A DNA stretch of 64,000 nt from assembly GCA_018819175.1 (NCBI GenBank), contig JAHJQQ010000053.1:13129-77128 (forward strand). The letters run 5' to 3'. The notes beneath the pieces were generated by a model, which was not told the DNA's origin, ran no database searches, and was given only the letters and a program-made list of their open reading frames with translations. Of this stretch, positions 26,824 to 36,090 are shown piece after piece. Position 1 is the first letter of the stretch. Every line of letters starts with the position of its first letter. The DNA is from Gammaproteobacteria bacterium. Lineage in GTDB: Bacteria > Pseudomonadota > Gammaproteobacteria > Thiohalobacterales > Thiohalobacteraceae. The translations under genes and the position numbers were made by a program.

Positions 26824-28392
26824 CTAATATTTGTTGAAACTGTGCTCTGACACCGAATTACCGTACCCCGAGTAGCTTACCCCGGATAATAAGGCCATTT
26901 CGCGATGCCAGGTCGCTAAATCATCTTTAGTGAATTGGTTGAAATGGCTATGCCCGCATGCGCGTGCCATCACCTGCATCAGTTCTACGGATGCTTCCAG
27001 AAAGTTATGTAACTGTTTCGATGATTTCCCGATATCCAGCAGCCGACGCAGTTCTTCTTTTTGCGTCGCGATGCCGGTCGGGCAATTGTTGGTGTTACAT
27101 ATCCGGGCCGCGACGCAGCCAATGGCCTGCATCGCGCTATTCGAAATGGCGATACCGTCCGCGCCCAAGGCCAGCGCTTTTACAAAGTCGATAGGGACTC
27201 GTAAACCGCCGGTGATGATCAACGTGACACGGCCACTGGCGCCTTGCTCATTAAGATAACGACGGGCGCGTGCGAGCGCTGGTATGGTAGGCACACTGAT
27301 ATGGTTTCTGAACATTTCAGGGGCAGCACCTGTACCACCACCGCGGCCATCCAGGATGATGTAGTCGGCACTGGCATCCAGTGCAAATTGAATGTCTTTC
27401 TCGATATGGTTGGCGCTGAGTTTGAAGCCGATAGGAATGCCGCCCGTGATTTCTCTAACGTGGTCTGCAAAGCGCTTGAAATCGGATGGCGTAACAAGAT
27501 CCTTGAATGTGGGTGGAGATATTGCCGGTTGGCCTTCAGGTATTCCTCGAACGTTAGATATCTTTCCGACATTCTTGATGCCGGGAAGATGGCCGCCTGT
27601 GCCGGTCTTTGCGCCCTGGCCACCTTTGAAGTGAAAGGCCTGTACTTTTTTCAGCAGTTCTTCTTTGAAGCCAAAGCGCGCACTGGCCAATTGATAAAAA
27701 TAGCGGCTATTCGCAGCTTGCTCTTCGGGCAGCATGCCGCCTTCGCCCGAACATATGCCCGTGCCGGAAAGCTCGGCGCCTTTCGCCAAGGCTATTTTTG
27801 CTTCTTCTGATAGCGAGCCGAAACTCATATCTGAAACAAACAGCGGGATTTTCAAGCGCAATGGCTTTTTGGCCTCCGGGCCGATAATCAGTTCCGTGCC
27901 AACCGGAACATCTTCCATCAACGGCTTGGTTGCCATTTGCGCGACCATGATTTGCAGATCATCCCAATGAGGCAATTCATGCCGTGGCACACCCATCGAA
28001 GTCATGGGGCCGTGATGGCCTATCTTTGATAGTCCCTCCCGCGCCAGCTGATGGATAAACTCGACCGTGGGTTCTTCGGGTGTTGCAATCGCGATGGGTG
28101 AGCCGGCGGATTTCTGCGACTTGCCTGGACCTTCCTTACCAATCTGGTCGGCACTGAATTGTTTATGCGTGCCATCGCAATAAGGCGCATTGGCGGTATG
28201 CTTGCAGGCACATAGATAGGCTTCGCCGTCTTGCTCGGCAACAATCACTTTGGGAGTGAACGACGTGCCTGCGTGTGAGCCATCGCAAAACGGCTGGCTT
28301 TTTGATCTCCCGCACGTGCAGAAATGATATTCCTGTCCTTTCGAAAGCGTCACCTTGACGGGCTTATTGTCTGCAATGATGGGTTTGCTCAT
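26824..28392 (-). CDS. CDGSH iron-sulfur / glutamate synthase FMN-domain fusion
   Basis: 522 residues. The first 80 hold two CDGSH motifs: FCTCGRSKSQPFCDGSH and LCACKHTANAPYCDGTH, each with three Cys and one His for a 2Fe-2S cluster. A linker leads to a glutamate-synthase central (FMN-binding) domain: DMSFGSLSEEAKIALAKGA, CSGEGGMLPEEQ, GGQGAKTGTGGHLPG, IILDGRGGGTGAAPE, ALGADGIAISNSAMQAIGC and the cysteine-rich CNTNNCPTGIAT. It lacks the glutaminase domain, so it is not a complete GltB. Such fusions probably work as FMN/FeS oxidoreductases; the substrate is unknown. Confidence 0.88.
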   Translation of the reverse strand: MSKPIIADNKPVKVTLSKGQEYHFCTCGRSKSQPFCDGSHAGTSFTPKVIVAEQDGEAYLCACKHTANAPYCDGTHKQFSADQIGKEGPGKSQKSAGSPIAIATPEEPTVEFIHQLAREGLSKIGHHGPMTSMGVPRHELPHWDDLQIMVAQMATKPLMEDVPVGTELIIGPEAKKPLRLKIPLFVSDMSFGSLSEEAKIALAKGAELSGTGICSGEGGMLPEEQAANSRYFYQLASARFGFKEELLKKVQAFHFKGGQGAKTGTGGHLPGIKNVGKISNVRGIPEGQPAISPPTFKDLVTPSDFKRFADHVREITGGIPIGFKLSANHIEKDIQFALDASADYIILDGRGGGTGAAPEMFRNHISVPTIPALARARRYLNEQGASGRVTLIITGGLRVPIDFVKALALGADGIAISNSAMQAIGCVAARICNTNNCPTGIATQKEELRRLLDIGKSSKQLHNFLEASVELMQVMARACGHSHFNQFTKDDLATWHREMALLSGVSYSGYGNSVSEHSFNKY

Positions 28393-28526
28393 AAGTGCAT
28401 TCTCTTAAGCTGTAAGGACCAAATGATCGGCGCCGGTCTGTGGCGTCAAACATGCGAAGTGCAAGCGGGGCGGGCGCAACTGCCATAAATGCCGGCTGGC
28501 ATTGTGTCCTGATTTCGTTTACAGAT

Positions 28527-29297
28527 TCAACAGGAATACGAGCTCTCTGGGGGAAATACCCGAAGGAACAGCGCGAAACTGGCGTAGGCCATCACCGGCA
28601 GTGTCAATGCCAGCAGTGGCAACAGCAGAATAGAGATGACAATGGTGCAGGTCAGCAGCAATCCCCAGGTAATGGCTATAAGGAAATTGCTAATGACCAC
28701 GCAGACACTGGTATAGATGGCGTGGATCAGGGTGGTGCGGCGCTGATATAGTAATGGCACTGAAAACGCGGAAAGGGCGAACACGAGGAACGCCAGCACC
28801 GAGCCCATGAGCATACTCAGCAAGCTGAAGCTGACAACGTCTTCCTGAAACTGATTTAGCCACAGAGGCTGCTGTGTCGCATCAAACTTACCGATCATGA
28901 AGCTGTAGAGGATTCCTGCATCGGTGAGCCAAATCATGAACAGAAAGGCGCACAGCAGGGCAACCACCCATAATCCCATCGGCGCTTGTCGAAAGCCGGC
29001 GAGGGCGTCGCGTATACCGGGCCGATGCCCCGCCGTTTGCAACTCCGCGAGCCGAAAGAAACCGGCCAGCAAGATCGGGCCGAGCAGCATGAAGCCACCG
29101 GCGAGCGGTAGAGCCAAAGCCGACAGGCCAATGCGGTAGAGACCCATCAATATCACCAAACCGATTGCGGCAGTGACCGCGCCAAGCGTCAAGCTGACCA
29201 TCGGCAGCGCCCGAAAAGTCATCCATCCGCTGCGCAGGGAAAGCAGGATGTCGTTGAAGTTGAAACGCCGCCCGGCGGGCGCTGAAGTCGAGGGCAC
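28527..29297 (-). CDS. DUF2189 family integral membrane protein
   Basis: 256 residues, six to seven hydrophobic helices, with the family pattern DILLSLRSGWMTFRALP near the start and FRQAPMGLWVVALLCAFLFMIWLTDAGILY. Function unknown. The GTG at 29297 is chosen because the minus strand shows AGGAG seven bases before it; the longer frame to 29381 adds residues without family similarity. Confidence 0.8.
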   Translation of the reverse strand: MPSTSAPAGRRFNFNDILLSLRSGWMTFRALPMVSLTLGAVTAAIGLVILMGLYRIGLSALALPLAGGFMLLGPILLAGFFRLAELQTAGHRPGIRDALAGFRQAPMGLWVVALLCAFLFMIWLTDAGILYSFMIGKFDATQQPLWLNQFQEDVVSFSLLSMLMGSVLAFLVFALSAFSVPLLYQRRTTLIHAIYTSVCVVISNFLIAITWGLLLTCTIVISILLLPLLALTLPVMAYASFALFLRVFPPESSYSC

Positions 29298-29461
29298 GGC
29301 ACTGCTCCTGCTTGGACCTAAGTGCCATCTTAACAGGGACGCAGAGTCGCACCTAAAGGCAGCGCCGAACAAGTGTGGCATAAGTCAAAATACAGCGGAT
29401 CAAATCGAGTTTATCGCAATGACGGTTTCTATGAATAAATCAGAGCTTCCTTAAGCCTATC

Positions 29462-29745
29462 CCTAGCTGATGTAGGGCGGGTTAGGCGCGTTGTCTGTGC
29501 CGTAACCCGCCACGCATGCCGTCAGGCACACCGTTACAAAGGCGCTGTGTTGCTGTGCAACGCTTGTCGGGTTACGCAAACGGCGCTAACCCGACCTACA
29601 TTTCCCTAGCCGATGTAGGGCGGGTTAGGTGCGTTGTCTGCGCCGTAACCCGCCACGCATGCCGTCAGGCACACCTTTACAAAGGCGCTGTGTTGCTGTG
29701 CAACGCCTGTCGGGTTACGCAAACGGCGCTAACCTGACCTACATT
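29462..29745. repeat. Two tandem TAACCCGCC hairpin repeats
   Basis: Two direct copies of a ~140-bp unit, each starting GATGTAGGGCGGGTTAGGCG or GATGTAGGGCGGGTTAGGTG and ending in GGCGCTAACCCGACCTACAT. The open reading frame across them is repetitive and not a gene. A decayed GTAAGTAAGTGTCAT element end follows at about 29750. The gap up to 29948 holds no recognised gene. Confidence 0.65.
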
Positions 29746-29948
29746 GAATGTAAGTAAGTGTCATCCGGCACGGCCACTTTACCTCGCTCTGACCCCATTG
29801 CTACCATTGCTGCATTGAAACTGGTCTCCGTTGGTAAAGAACATCGCAATCGACGCAATTGAGGTCAGACACAGTTTTCGCTGATGTTAACTGCAATTGT
29901 ATTTTGACTCCGGTTTGTGATTGATCAATAGATAAGGAGGTCGATCTT

Positions 29949-31133
29949 ATGTCTGACATGATTCTGCTTGGTACCCGCAAGGGCATCGTCATCTTCGAAC
30001 GTTCAAATTCCAGCTGGCGCCCGCGACCCATCGAGCATGCGGGCATTCCTGTGTGTTACGCGGCGCGCGATCCGCGTGACGGTACCTTGTGGACATCACT
30101 CGATCATGGGCACTGGGGACCGAAGCTCTCGCGTTCGCGTGACGATGGTGCGACCTGGGAAGATGTGTCGTCGTTGAAATACCCGGAGGGTGCGCGTTAC
30201 ATCGTCAAATACCTGCCGACGCCGGATTTCGATCCGGACGCGCCGGTCGGTCAGCCGGAGTACAAGGACGCCACGGTGTTCAAGATCTGGAATATCGCCT
30301 TCGGTCATGCCGATCAACCCGGCAGACTGTATGCCGGTACGATTCCCGGTGGATTGTTCGTCAGTGACGATGGTGGCGACAACTGGGAACTCAACCGACC
30401 GCTGTGGAATCACGACAGTCGCGGGGGCGATCTGTTCGCCGGTGACGCGACCAGCGAGAACCTCTGGAACGGTACGCCGGCGAGTATCGATTACGGTGTG
30501 TTCGAGCCGGGGATTCATTCGATTGTTGTCGACCCGCGCGATGCGCGGCACATGCACATCGCGGTGTCTTCCGCCGGGGTGCTGGAAACCACCGACGCTG
30601 GTGAGACCTGGGAAGGTCGCAATCGCGGCGTGACTAACGACTATATGCCCAATCCGGAAGCGGAGTGGGGCCATGATCCGCATTTCGTGACCGGCTGTCC
30701 CGAACAGCCGGAGCATCTCTGGCAACAGAACCACTGCGGTGTGTTCTACAGCGCTGACAGCGCGCGGAATTGGAAAAAGGTGAGCGTGCCCGATGCCGGT
30801 GTGCATTTCGGTTTCCCGATTGCGGTCGACGCGCGCGATGGACGGACCGCCTGGGTCGTGCCCGCGCGCGCGGATTCGGCGCGCATGGCGATCGACGGCG
30901 GATTGTACGTGGCGCGCACCACGGACGGCGGGCAATCCTGGCAAGCGTTGCGCAGCGGCCTCCCGCAGGAGAATGCCTACGACATCGTGCTGCGGCACGG
31001 TCTCGATGTGGCGGGCGATCGTCTGTGCTTCGGCAGCACCACCGGCAACGTCTATTTATCGGAGGATCGCGGCGACACCTGGCACTGCCTGGGCAGCAAT
31101 CTCCCGCCGGTGTATTCGGTGCGATTCGGTTGA
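29949..31133 (+). CDS. BNR/WD40-like beta-propeller (exo-alpha-sialidase-like) protein
   Basis: 394 residues, no signal peptide. Asp-box/BNR motifs recur: SRSRDDGATWEDV, VSDDGGDNWELN, TTDAGETWEGR, SADSARNWKKV, TTDGGQSWQAL and SEDRGDTWHCL, indicating a six-bladed propeller. Cytoplasmic propellers of this type are common, and sialidase activity is not implied. Ribosome site TAAGGAGGTCGATCTT. A MoaD-like gene starts 5 bp after its stop, so the two are probably co-translated. Confidence 0.8.
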   Translation: MSDMILLGTRKGIVIFERSNSSWRPRPIEHAGIPVCYAARDPRDGTLWTSLDHGHWGPKLSRSRDDGATWEDVSSLKYPEGARYIVKYLPTPDFDPDAPVGQPEYKDATVFKIWNIAFGHADQPGRLYAGTIPGGLFVSDDGGDNWELNRPLWNHDSRGGDLFAGDATSENLWNGTPASIDYGVFEPGIHSIVVDPRDARHMHIAVSSAGVLETTDAGETWEGRNRGVTNDYMPNPEAEWGHDPHFVTGCPEQPEHLWQQNHCGVFYSADSARNWKKVSVPDAGVHFGFPIAVDARDGRTAWVVPARADSARMAIDGGLYVARTTDGGQSWQALRSGLPQENAYDIVLRHGLDVAGDRLCFGSTTGNVYLSEDRGDTWHCLGSNLPPVYSVRFG

Positions 31134-31138
31134 CCGAC

Positions 31139-31417
31139 ATGGTCAAGGTAGAGATGACAAGTCATCTGTTCCGGTTCTTTCCGACGCTCGAGAACCGCAG
31201 CATCAGCGTGCCGTCTGGCTCGGTCGCTGACGTGCTGCGCGCGGTCAACGCGATCGCGCCCGGTTTCACCGATTACGTGCTCGACGAACGCGGCGCGCTG
31301 CGTCGGCATGTCAAACTCAGTATCAATGACACCTTGGTGGTCGATCGGCAAAGCCTCTCGGATCGCGTACCGGAGGGCGGGACCCTGTACATCTTTCAGG
31401 CGCTGAGCGGGGGGTAG
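31139..31417 (+). CDS. MoaD/ThiS family sulfur-carrier-like protein
   Basis: 92 residues with a beta-grasp fold: VEMTSHLFRFFPTLEN, SVADVLRAVNAIAPGF, LSINDTLVV and the C-terminal ALSGG. The terminal Gly-Gly is the site where MoaD/ThiS proteins are adenylated and thiocarboxylated. Placed directly behind the propeller gene; no other molybdopterin or thiamine gene is adjacent, so its partner is likely the propeller protein or an unlinked E1-like enzyme (inference). Confidence 0.8.
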   Translation: MVKVEMTSHLFRFFPTLENRSISVPSGSVADVLRAVNAIAPGFTDYVLDERGALRRHVKLSINDTLVVDRQSLSDRVPEGGTLYIFQALSGG

Positions 31418-31649
31418 GTACAAAGGTAGAGCTGCGTTTACGTGACTGAGTCTGCAAACGTCCCGCAAGGATATCAGCCGCAAACCCTCGGATCCTGGAT
31501 TGACGAATATCATCGTGGACCCCTGTATCCGGTGGCGATCCGCCTGGTCCGGTATCGCGATGTTCTCATGCCGGCCGGGCAGGCGTAATCTGGGAACGAG
31601 TCCATCCGCTTAAGGGCTGTGACCTTCCTCAGAAACAGGAGACACACGC

Positions 31650-32051
31650 ATGAAAGATCTGGTGTGGGACAAGGTGCTGAGCGTCGGGATTGACGAGATC
31701 GACGAGGATCACCACAGGCTGGTGGACCTTTTCAATATGCTCAACCAGTCCGTCTCGGAAGGGGCTGCGCCGGACTATCTGACCGCGCTCCTGGAGGAAC
31801 TCATCAACTGCACGGTCTGGCACTTCAGTCACGAGGAGCGGTTGATGCTGCAGCACCGTTACGCAGGCTATGCTGAGCACAAGTCCGAGCATCAGGATCT
31901 GATCAAGAGCGTCAGGCAGCTTCAGAAAAAAATCATCGAAAGCGGCGGATTCGATGCCGATGCAGATCTTGAATTTCTGGAGAGCTGGCTGACAATGCAC
32001 ATTCTTTCCAACGATATGAAGCTGGGTTCCTATCTCGCCGAGGTGATCTAG
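31650..32051 (+). CDS. Bacteriohemerythrin
   Basis: 133-residue single-domain hemerythrin. Di-iron ligands are visible in order: IDEIDEDHHRLVDLFN, CTVWHFSHEERLM, HKSEHQDLI and WLTMHILSNDMKLG. It binds O2 and probably acts in oxygen storage or sensing, fitting a microaerobic lifestyle. Preceded by AGAAACAGGAGACACACGC and ATG. Upstream, 31418-31649 holds only a weak 48-codon GTG frame. Confidence 0.92.
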   Translation: MKDLVWDKVLSVGIDEIDEDHHRLVDLFNMLNQSVSEGAAPDYLTALLEELINCTVWHFSHEERLMLQHRYAGYAEHKSEHQDLIKSVRQLQKKIIESGGFDADADLEFLESWLTMHILSNDMKLGSYLAEVI

Positions 32052-32222
32052 GTGCCGTTCGCAGCGCGGGAATGACTGGCGCCCCGCCACGCAAAAACCT
32101 GGATCACGAAAATATAATTATCTCCGTCATTGCGAGGCGCGTAGCGCCGTGGCAATCTCGTTTTTATGCGAGTAAAGTGCGCTGACCACCTATATTCATA
32201 CCGCAGAATAGGAGAGCAGGTC

Positions 32223-32678
32223 TTGAGTAGCGTTTCATCTGAGGAACTTAAGAAAATTCTGGATGTGGTCGAAGTCGCACTGTTCAACCATTCCAAGTGG
32301 TACGAAGACTTGATGCGCAGACTCCTTTGTCGTTTACCTTTACCCGATGCAGTAATCGCCAAGGACGCGCATCGACAATGCGCCTTCGGTACCTGGTTCT
32401 ATAAAATAGGTGAAACCTACGTCGAAGATTTGCCCGCATTCAAGAAGATCGGCGAGATGCACCGGGTCATGCACGAAAATGCTCGAGAGGTTTCGCAGAT
32501 CATCAAGGCCAACGGCTATGCCACCGAAATGGAATATGATTCTTTCCATCGCAAGCTGATGCAATTCCGGGGTGAACTGGGTAATTTGCGGGACAAGATC
32601 TGTCGCACGCTCGCGCACACGGATACCAACGTGCAAACGCAGGAAGCAGTAGCTAAAGAGGAAAATGGATTGGACTGA
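32223..32678 (+). CDS. Stand-alone CZB-domain (zinc-sensing) protein
   Basis: About 151 residues. CZB pattern: VEVALFNHSKWYEDLMRRLLC, AHRQCAFGTWFY (zinc Cys), EMHRVMHENAREV (two His), as in the N-terminus of the DgcZ-like protein at 25.6 kb, but with no output domain. It may buffer zinc or hypochlorite signals, or form heterodimers with CZB partners (inference). The TTG at 32223 is preferred since TAGGAGAGCAGG precedes it; an ATG at 32166 lies within a repeat-like sequence. Confidence 0.75.
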   Translation: MSSVSSEELKKILDVVEVALFNHSKWYEDLMRRLLCRLPLPDAVIAKDAHRQCAFGTWFYKIGETYVEDLPAFKKIGEMHRVMHENAREVSQIIKANGYATEMEYDSFHRKLMQFRGELGNLRDKICRTLAHTDTNVQTQEAVAKEENGLD

Positions 32679-32804
32679 GCTATCGCGCAGATATTATTGG
32701 CCAGAGTAATGAAACACGACATATAGCCGGGTAGGCGTGATGGAGTGTTGCAAGTAGCGCAATAGTTTTTTACTCTGCCTCAACTACCACAAGGAGCCAA
32801 AGCC

Positions 32805-33533
32805 ATGAAACTCAAGTCACGATTCAATTCGCAAATGCTGGCAAGTGTGTTGCTTGCCGTGCCCTTGACCGCTTCTGCCGAGTGGGCGGGCAGTGCGAAT
32901 GTCGCCTTGACCAGCGATTATGTGTTTCGCGGTGTCAGCCAGACCGACGAGGATCCGGCCATCCAAGGCGGTCTCGATCTTGGCCACGATTCCGGGTTGT
33001 ACATCGGCGCCTGGGCCTCGAATGTCGATTTCAACGAGGAAGACAGCACCGATCCCGCGGCCGACGATGCCGCCGACATGGAGCTGGATGTGTATCTGGG
33101 CTATGCGAACGAGATTGGCGACATCAGCTACGATGTCAGTTTCCTGCGCTATATCTATCCTGGCGCCGACGCCGACCTCGATTACAACGAGCTGATCGTT
33201 ACGCTTGGCTACAGTGACTTCACCGGTACGCTCGCCTATTCAAACGATGTGTTCAACACCGACGAGACCGGCATCTATTACAACCTGTCCTATGCACACG
33301 AGTTCATGGACGCGTTCACGGTTACGGCCGGCGCCGGATACTACGACTTCGACGAGAATGTGAGCGGAGCGGGTGCCCCCGACAGCTATGTCGACTACCA
33401 CCTGGGCGTAGGCAAATCCCTTGTCGGCTTCGACTTCGACCTGTCCTGGTACGACACCAACAGCGATGGCAGCGATCTTTATGGTGATATCGCCGACAGC
33501 CGGGTGGTGCTGACGATCTCGAAAGAGCTGTAG
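32805..33533 (+). CDS. TorF family putative porin
   Basis: 242 residues, signal peptide MKLKSRFNSQMLASVLLAVPLTASA, then the TIGR02001 signature GSANVALTSDYVFRGVSQTDEDPAIQGG and alternating amphipathic strands ending in a short strand RVVLTISKEL. A 12- to 14-strand outer-membrane barrel is expected. Strong ribosome site CAAGGAGCCAAAGCC. Confidence 0.87.
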   Translation: MKLKSRFNSQMLASVLLAVPLTASAEWAGSANVALTSDYVFRGVSQTDEDPAIQGGLDLGHDSGLYIGAWASNVDFNEEDSTDPAADDAADMELDVYLGYANEIGDISYDVSFLRYIYPGADADLDYNELIVTLGYSDFTGTLAYSNDVFNTDETGIYYNLSYAHEFMDAFTVTAGAGYYDFDENVSGAGAPDSYVDYHLGVGKSLVGFDFDLSWYDTNSDGSDLYGDIADSRVVLTISKEL

Positions 33534-33555
33534 AACCGTGTTAAATGTTAAAAGT

Positions 33556-33601
33556 TAAAAGGGACGGAGGGAATAAAGTTTATTCCCTCCGTCCCCTTTA
33601 A
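33556..33601. repeat. GGGACGGAGGGAATAAA palindrome, copy 1
   Basis: Near-perfect palindrome: GGGACGGAGGGAATAAA, GT, TTATTCCCTCCGTCCC, framed by TTAAAA and CTTTAA. It follows the porin gene and cuts the toxin remnant that follows. Other copies lie at 34042-34087, 39211-39256 and 41067-41110. It could fold as a strong terminator-like hairpin. Confidence 0.75.
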
Positions 33602-33931
33602 CGAGACATCAAGCAGGCTCGCGTCTATCTTGCCGACTACGAACAGAGGGTGAAGCCATGAGCAAGAAAACAGCAAGCGCGGCATACGAAGAGATTCTGC
33701 TGGAGGACCTGAAAGATCCCGCGGAAGCGGCTGCCTATCTGCAAGCCGCGCTCGAAGATGAAGAGCCTGCCGTGTTTCTGCTCGCGTTGCGACAAGTAGC
33801 GCAGGCGCAAGGCACATGTGGGCCGCGAAAGCCTTTACAAAACACTTTCTGAAAACGGCAACCCGGAACTGCGCACTATCAACAGCCTGCTGCATGCGAT
33901 GGGACTGCGATTGTCAGTGACGGCAGGGTGA
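33602..33931 (+). pseudogene. Remnant RelE/HigB-type toxin tail and frameshifted HigA-like antitoxin
   Basis: Positions 33602-33661 encode RDIKQARVYLADYEQRVKP and a stop, the typical C-terminus of a small RelE-type toxin; its 5' part is replaced by a palindromic repeat. Overlapping by ATGA, the antitoxin frame starts at 33658 (MSKKTASAAYEEILLEDLKD) and runs to ALRQVAQAQG. The helix-turn-helix core is then deleted with a frame change, after which GRESLYKTLSENGNPELRTIN continues in another phase to 33931. Confidence 0.7.
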
Positions 33932-34041
33932 ATATTTCTATCCCTATTAGTTAAGCAACGTCTGATTAATGCCTAACCCGTCATTCCGGCGAATGCCGGA
34001 ATCCATTTTACGTGCTTGACGAGCGCGGCGTGCTGCGTGGA

Positions 34042-34087
34042 TTAAAGGGGACGGAGGAAATAAGTTTATTCTCTCCGTCCCCTTTAA
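34042..34087. repeat. GGGACGGAGGAAATAAG palindrome, copy 2
   Basis: TTAAAGGGGACGGAGGAAAT...ATTCTCTCCGTCCCCTTTAA. Sits directly at the 3' end of the broken antitoxin copy on the minus strand. Confidence 0.7.
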
Positions 34088-34093
34088 CTTCTT

Positions 34094-34381
34094 TTATTTG
34101 TGAACAGCACTCGCATGTAATTGCACACCCAGCGCTCGCACCAGCTTTAGCACTGTGTCATAGCGCGGCTTCGCGCCCGGCGCCAATGCCTTGTAAAGAC
34201 TTTCGCGGCCGAGGCCGGTGTCTTTTGCGAGTTGTGACATACCGCGTTCCTTGGCGACATCGGCAATCGCGATGAGGAAAACATTGGGGTTTGGATCTTC
34301 GAGTGCCGCATTCAGATACTCGGCGATGACTTCATCATTATCGAGATAATCGGCGGCATCGAAAGGCGCGGGTTATTTCAT
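34094..34381 (-). pseudogene. HigA-like antitoxin copy with early stop
   Basis: Same length as, and nearly identical to, the intact antitoxin at 37608-37895, but codon 3 is TAA (ATG AAA TAA), so the protein would end after two residues. The rest of the frame is preserved (DAADYLDNDEVIAEYLNAAL, MSQLAKDTGLGRESLYKAL). Loss is therefore recent, or an unseen alternative start is used. Confidence 0.75.
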
Positions 34382-34384
34382 GTT

Positions 34385-34520
34385 TCAGCGCTCCAGCTTC
34401 TTGAACAATGCAATCGCCTGCTTGATGTCACGCCGTTGCGTGGACTTGTTCCCAGCGCAGAGCAACAAAAACACGCATTCGACCATGCATCCGTAATACA
34501 CCAAAATCCCTTTAACCACG
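34385..34520 (-). pseudogene. RelE/HigB-type toxin fragment
   Basis: Directly upstream of the broken antitoxin on the minus strand. It parallels the toxin tail at 37899-38020 (segments matching KSTQRRDIKQAIALFKKLE and VFLLLCAGN), with substitutions and loss of similarity after about 34520. No complete toxin frame. Confidence 0.6.
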
Positions 34521-34700
34521 TATCGAAGATAGGTGATTGCTCGGGTATTGAGCGCAGCTTATCGAGGTGTTTGCTCGGCACATTCTCTACCGACCTACTA
34601 GACATTACGGTTTGACCGGCCGCTTGCACGATTTTCGCAGGGCCTTCAGCCGCGGTCGGCAGTAGGCGAACTTGCAAGCGCCCATGTCGAATTCAGCGTT

Positions 34701-34714
34701 TTGACATAAATCAA
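34701..34714. promoter_or_regulatory. Near-consensus FNR/ANR box
   Basis: TTGACATAAATCAA has one mismatch to TTGAT-N4-ATCAA. It lies about 150 bp upstream of the secreted beta-helix gene. Suggestive only. Confidence 0.35.
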
Positions 34715-34864
34715 TATACCGGAAATACTCCGGCCACTCTTAATTCGGTTGCTTGCGCGGGAGCGTTGCATAGACAACAGATAGAACAGTGTGCAATGCA
34801 TGCGGACCGTACGAAGGGTGTCCACGGGGTCTGGATAGTCATAACACTTAACAAGGAGAATTGA

Positions 34865-36058
34865 ATGAAATCGATATACAAACTCTTCGTAGTCCTGGCG
34901 GCAATACTTTCCTTAACAACATTCAGCGCGCATGCAGCAATTGATCCCGGAGCCTCATCCGTCCTGCTACGCACCTCCTGCGACGACGGCGCTGGCGGCA
35001 CGCTGAATAACTGCTTCAACGCTCCTGGCACGCTCATGAACTGGATCAAGAACACGCGCCAACCCAGCGCGACGAGCACGTTGGTGGTGGATATCGGACC
35101 GGGCACCTATCAGCGTATCGAATGGCTCTGCGCGCCGGGGCAAGGGCATGTATCCTTCCGTGGCGCTGGGCGAGGCCGCACCGTGTTCACCAATGATTTC
35201 GTGCTGGGCAATGCCATGACGTTTCAAAATTGCGAGAACCTCACGTTCGACAGTATGACCATCAACGCGAAGTTCATCAGTGTGGTCTGGGCGGGAAAAG
35301 GCAATGCGACCTGGACGGATGTCGAACTCGTCGCGGGTTATGCGACATGGTATGAAACACCCGAAAACCAGTTGTCGACCGGTTCAGTGTGTCCAAGCGG
35401 TGTCAACAACGAGCATAAATTTTTCTCCAGCTCGCTTATCCTGAAGAATCCCACGATCGGCGCGCTCATCTATCTCAATAACTGCGGGATCACCTGGTTC
35501 TTCGGTTCGGAGCTGGTGCTCGATGTTCCTTCCACGACATGGGGCGGCGTTGCGATGGGCGTGAAATCTTCAGGCGCCGGGCATGAAGTGCACCTGTACG
35601 GTTCCAATATCCGCCTCTTCAGCGGCGATAACAGTGCTGCTACGGGGCTGGTCGCGCTTAACGCTAATACCAGTGGCCAGATACATATACATGGCACGGG
35701 TATCGATGTGATATCGACCAAAGACATCCCGGTGACTGCCTTGCAGGCCACTACCAGTGGCGGTATCCATGCCGATGAGTCTGCCTATGTAATGAGGACC
35801 GGCCCCGGCGGAACGGTGACGCGTATCAGCAACAATGGCGGTCATGTCCACGGTGTTTATACATGGATGCACGTCCCCGATACGGATGGCAATTCGGCGA
35901 CTGTCGATACCAACTACTTCTCGGTTAATGGCGCCGACCAGACGTTCGTCAAAGTCGGTACCAGTGACGGTCATCCGCATCCCGCGATTTACAGCGATGC
36001 ATGCACTGCCGCTGCCCGTTGGTATGACACGGTAGACAAAGTCTGCAGAGGCCAATAA
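34865..36058 (+). CDS. Secreted right-handed beta-helix protein
   Basis: 397 residues. Signal peptide MKSIYKLFVVLAAILSLTTFSAHA. The body shows short repeated strand-turn units typical of pectate-lyase-like beta-helices (NAMTFQNCENLTFDSMTIN, SSLILKNPTIGALIYLNNCG, NTSGQIHIHGTGIDVI), with scattered Cys. No polysaccharide-lyase catalytic motif is evident. Followed by a strong terminator at 36091-36127. Function unknown. Confidence 0.7.
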   Translation: MKSIYKLFVVLAAILSLTTFSAHAAIDPGASSVLLRTSCDDGAGGTLNNCFNAPGTLMNWIKNTRQPSATSTLVVDIGPGTYQRIEWLCAPGQGHVSFRGAGRGRTVFTNDFVLGNAMTFQNCENLTFDSMTINAKFISVVWAGKGNATWTDVELVAGYATWYETPENQLSTGSVCPSGVNNEHKFFSSSLILKNPTIGALIYLNNCGITWFFGSELVLDVPSTTWGGVAMGVKSSGAGHEVHLYGSNIRLFSGDNSAATGLVALNANTSGQIHIHGTGIDVISTKDIPVTALQATTSGGIHADESAYVMRTGPGGTVTRISNNGGHVHGVYTWMHVPDTDGNSATVDTNYFSVNGADQTFVKVGTSDGHPHPAIYSDACTAAARWYDTVDKVCRGQ

Positions 36059-36090
36059 TAGTACAAACCCCTCGCTATCCGGTTCCGTTT

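Noticed and set aside
29516..29737. Open frame through the repeat region
   Set aside because: It consists of two copies of an intergenic hairpin repeat and has no independent coding signal.
31442..31588. 48-codon GTG frame between the MoaD-like and hemerythrin genes
   Set aside because: It reads as a plausible peptide but lacks a ribosome site and any recognisable family.
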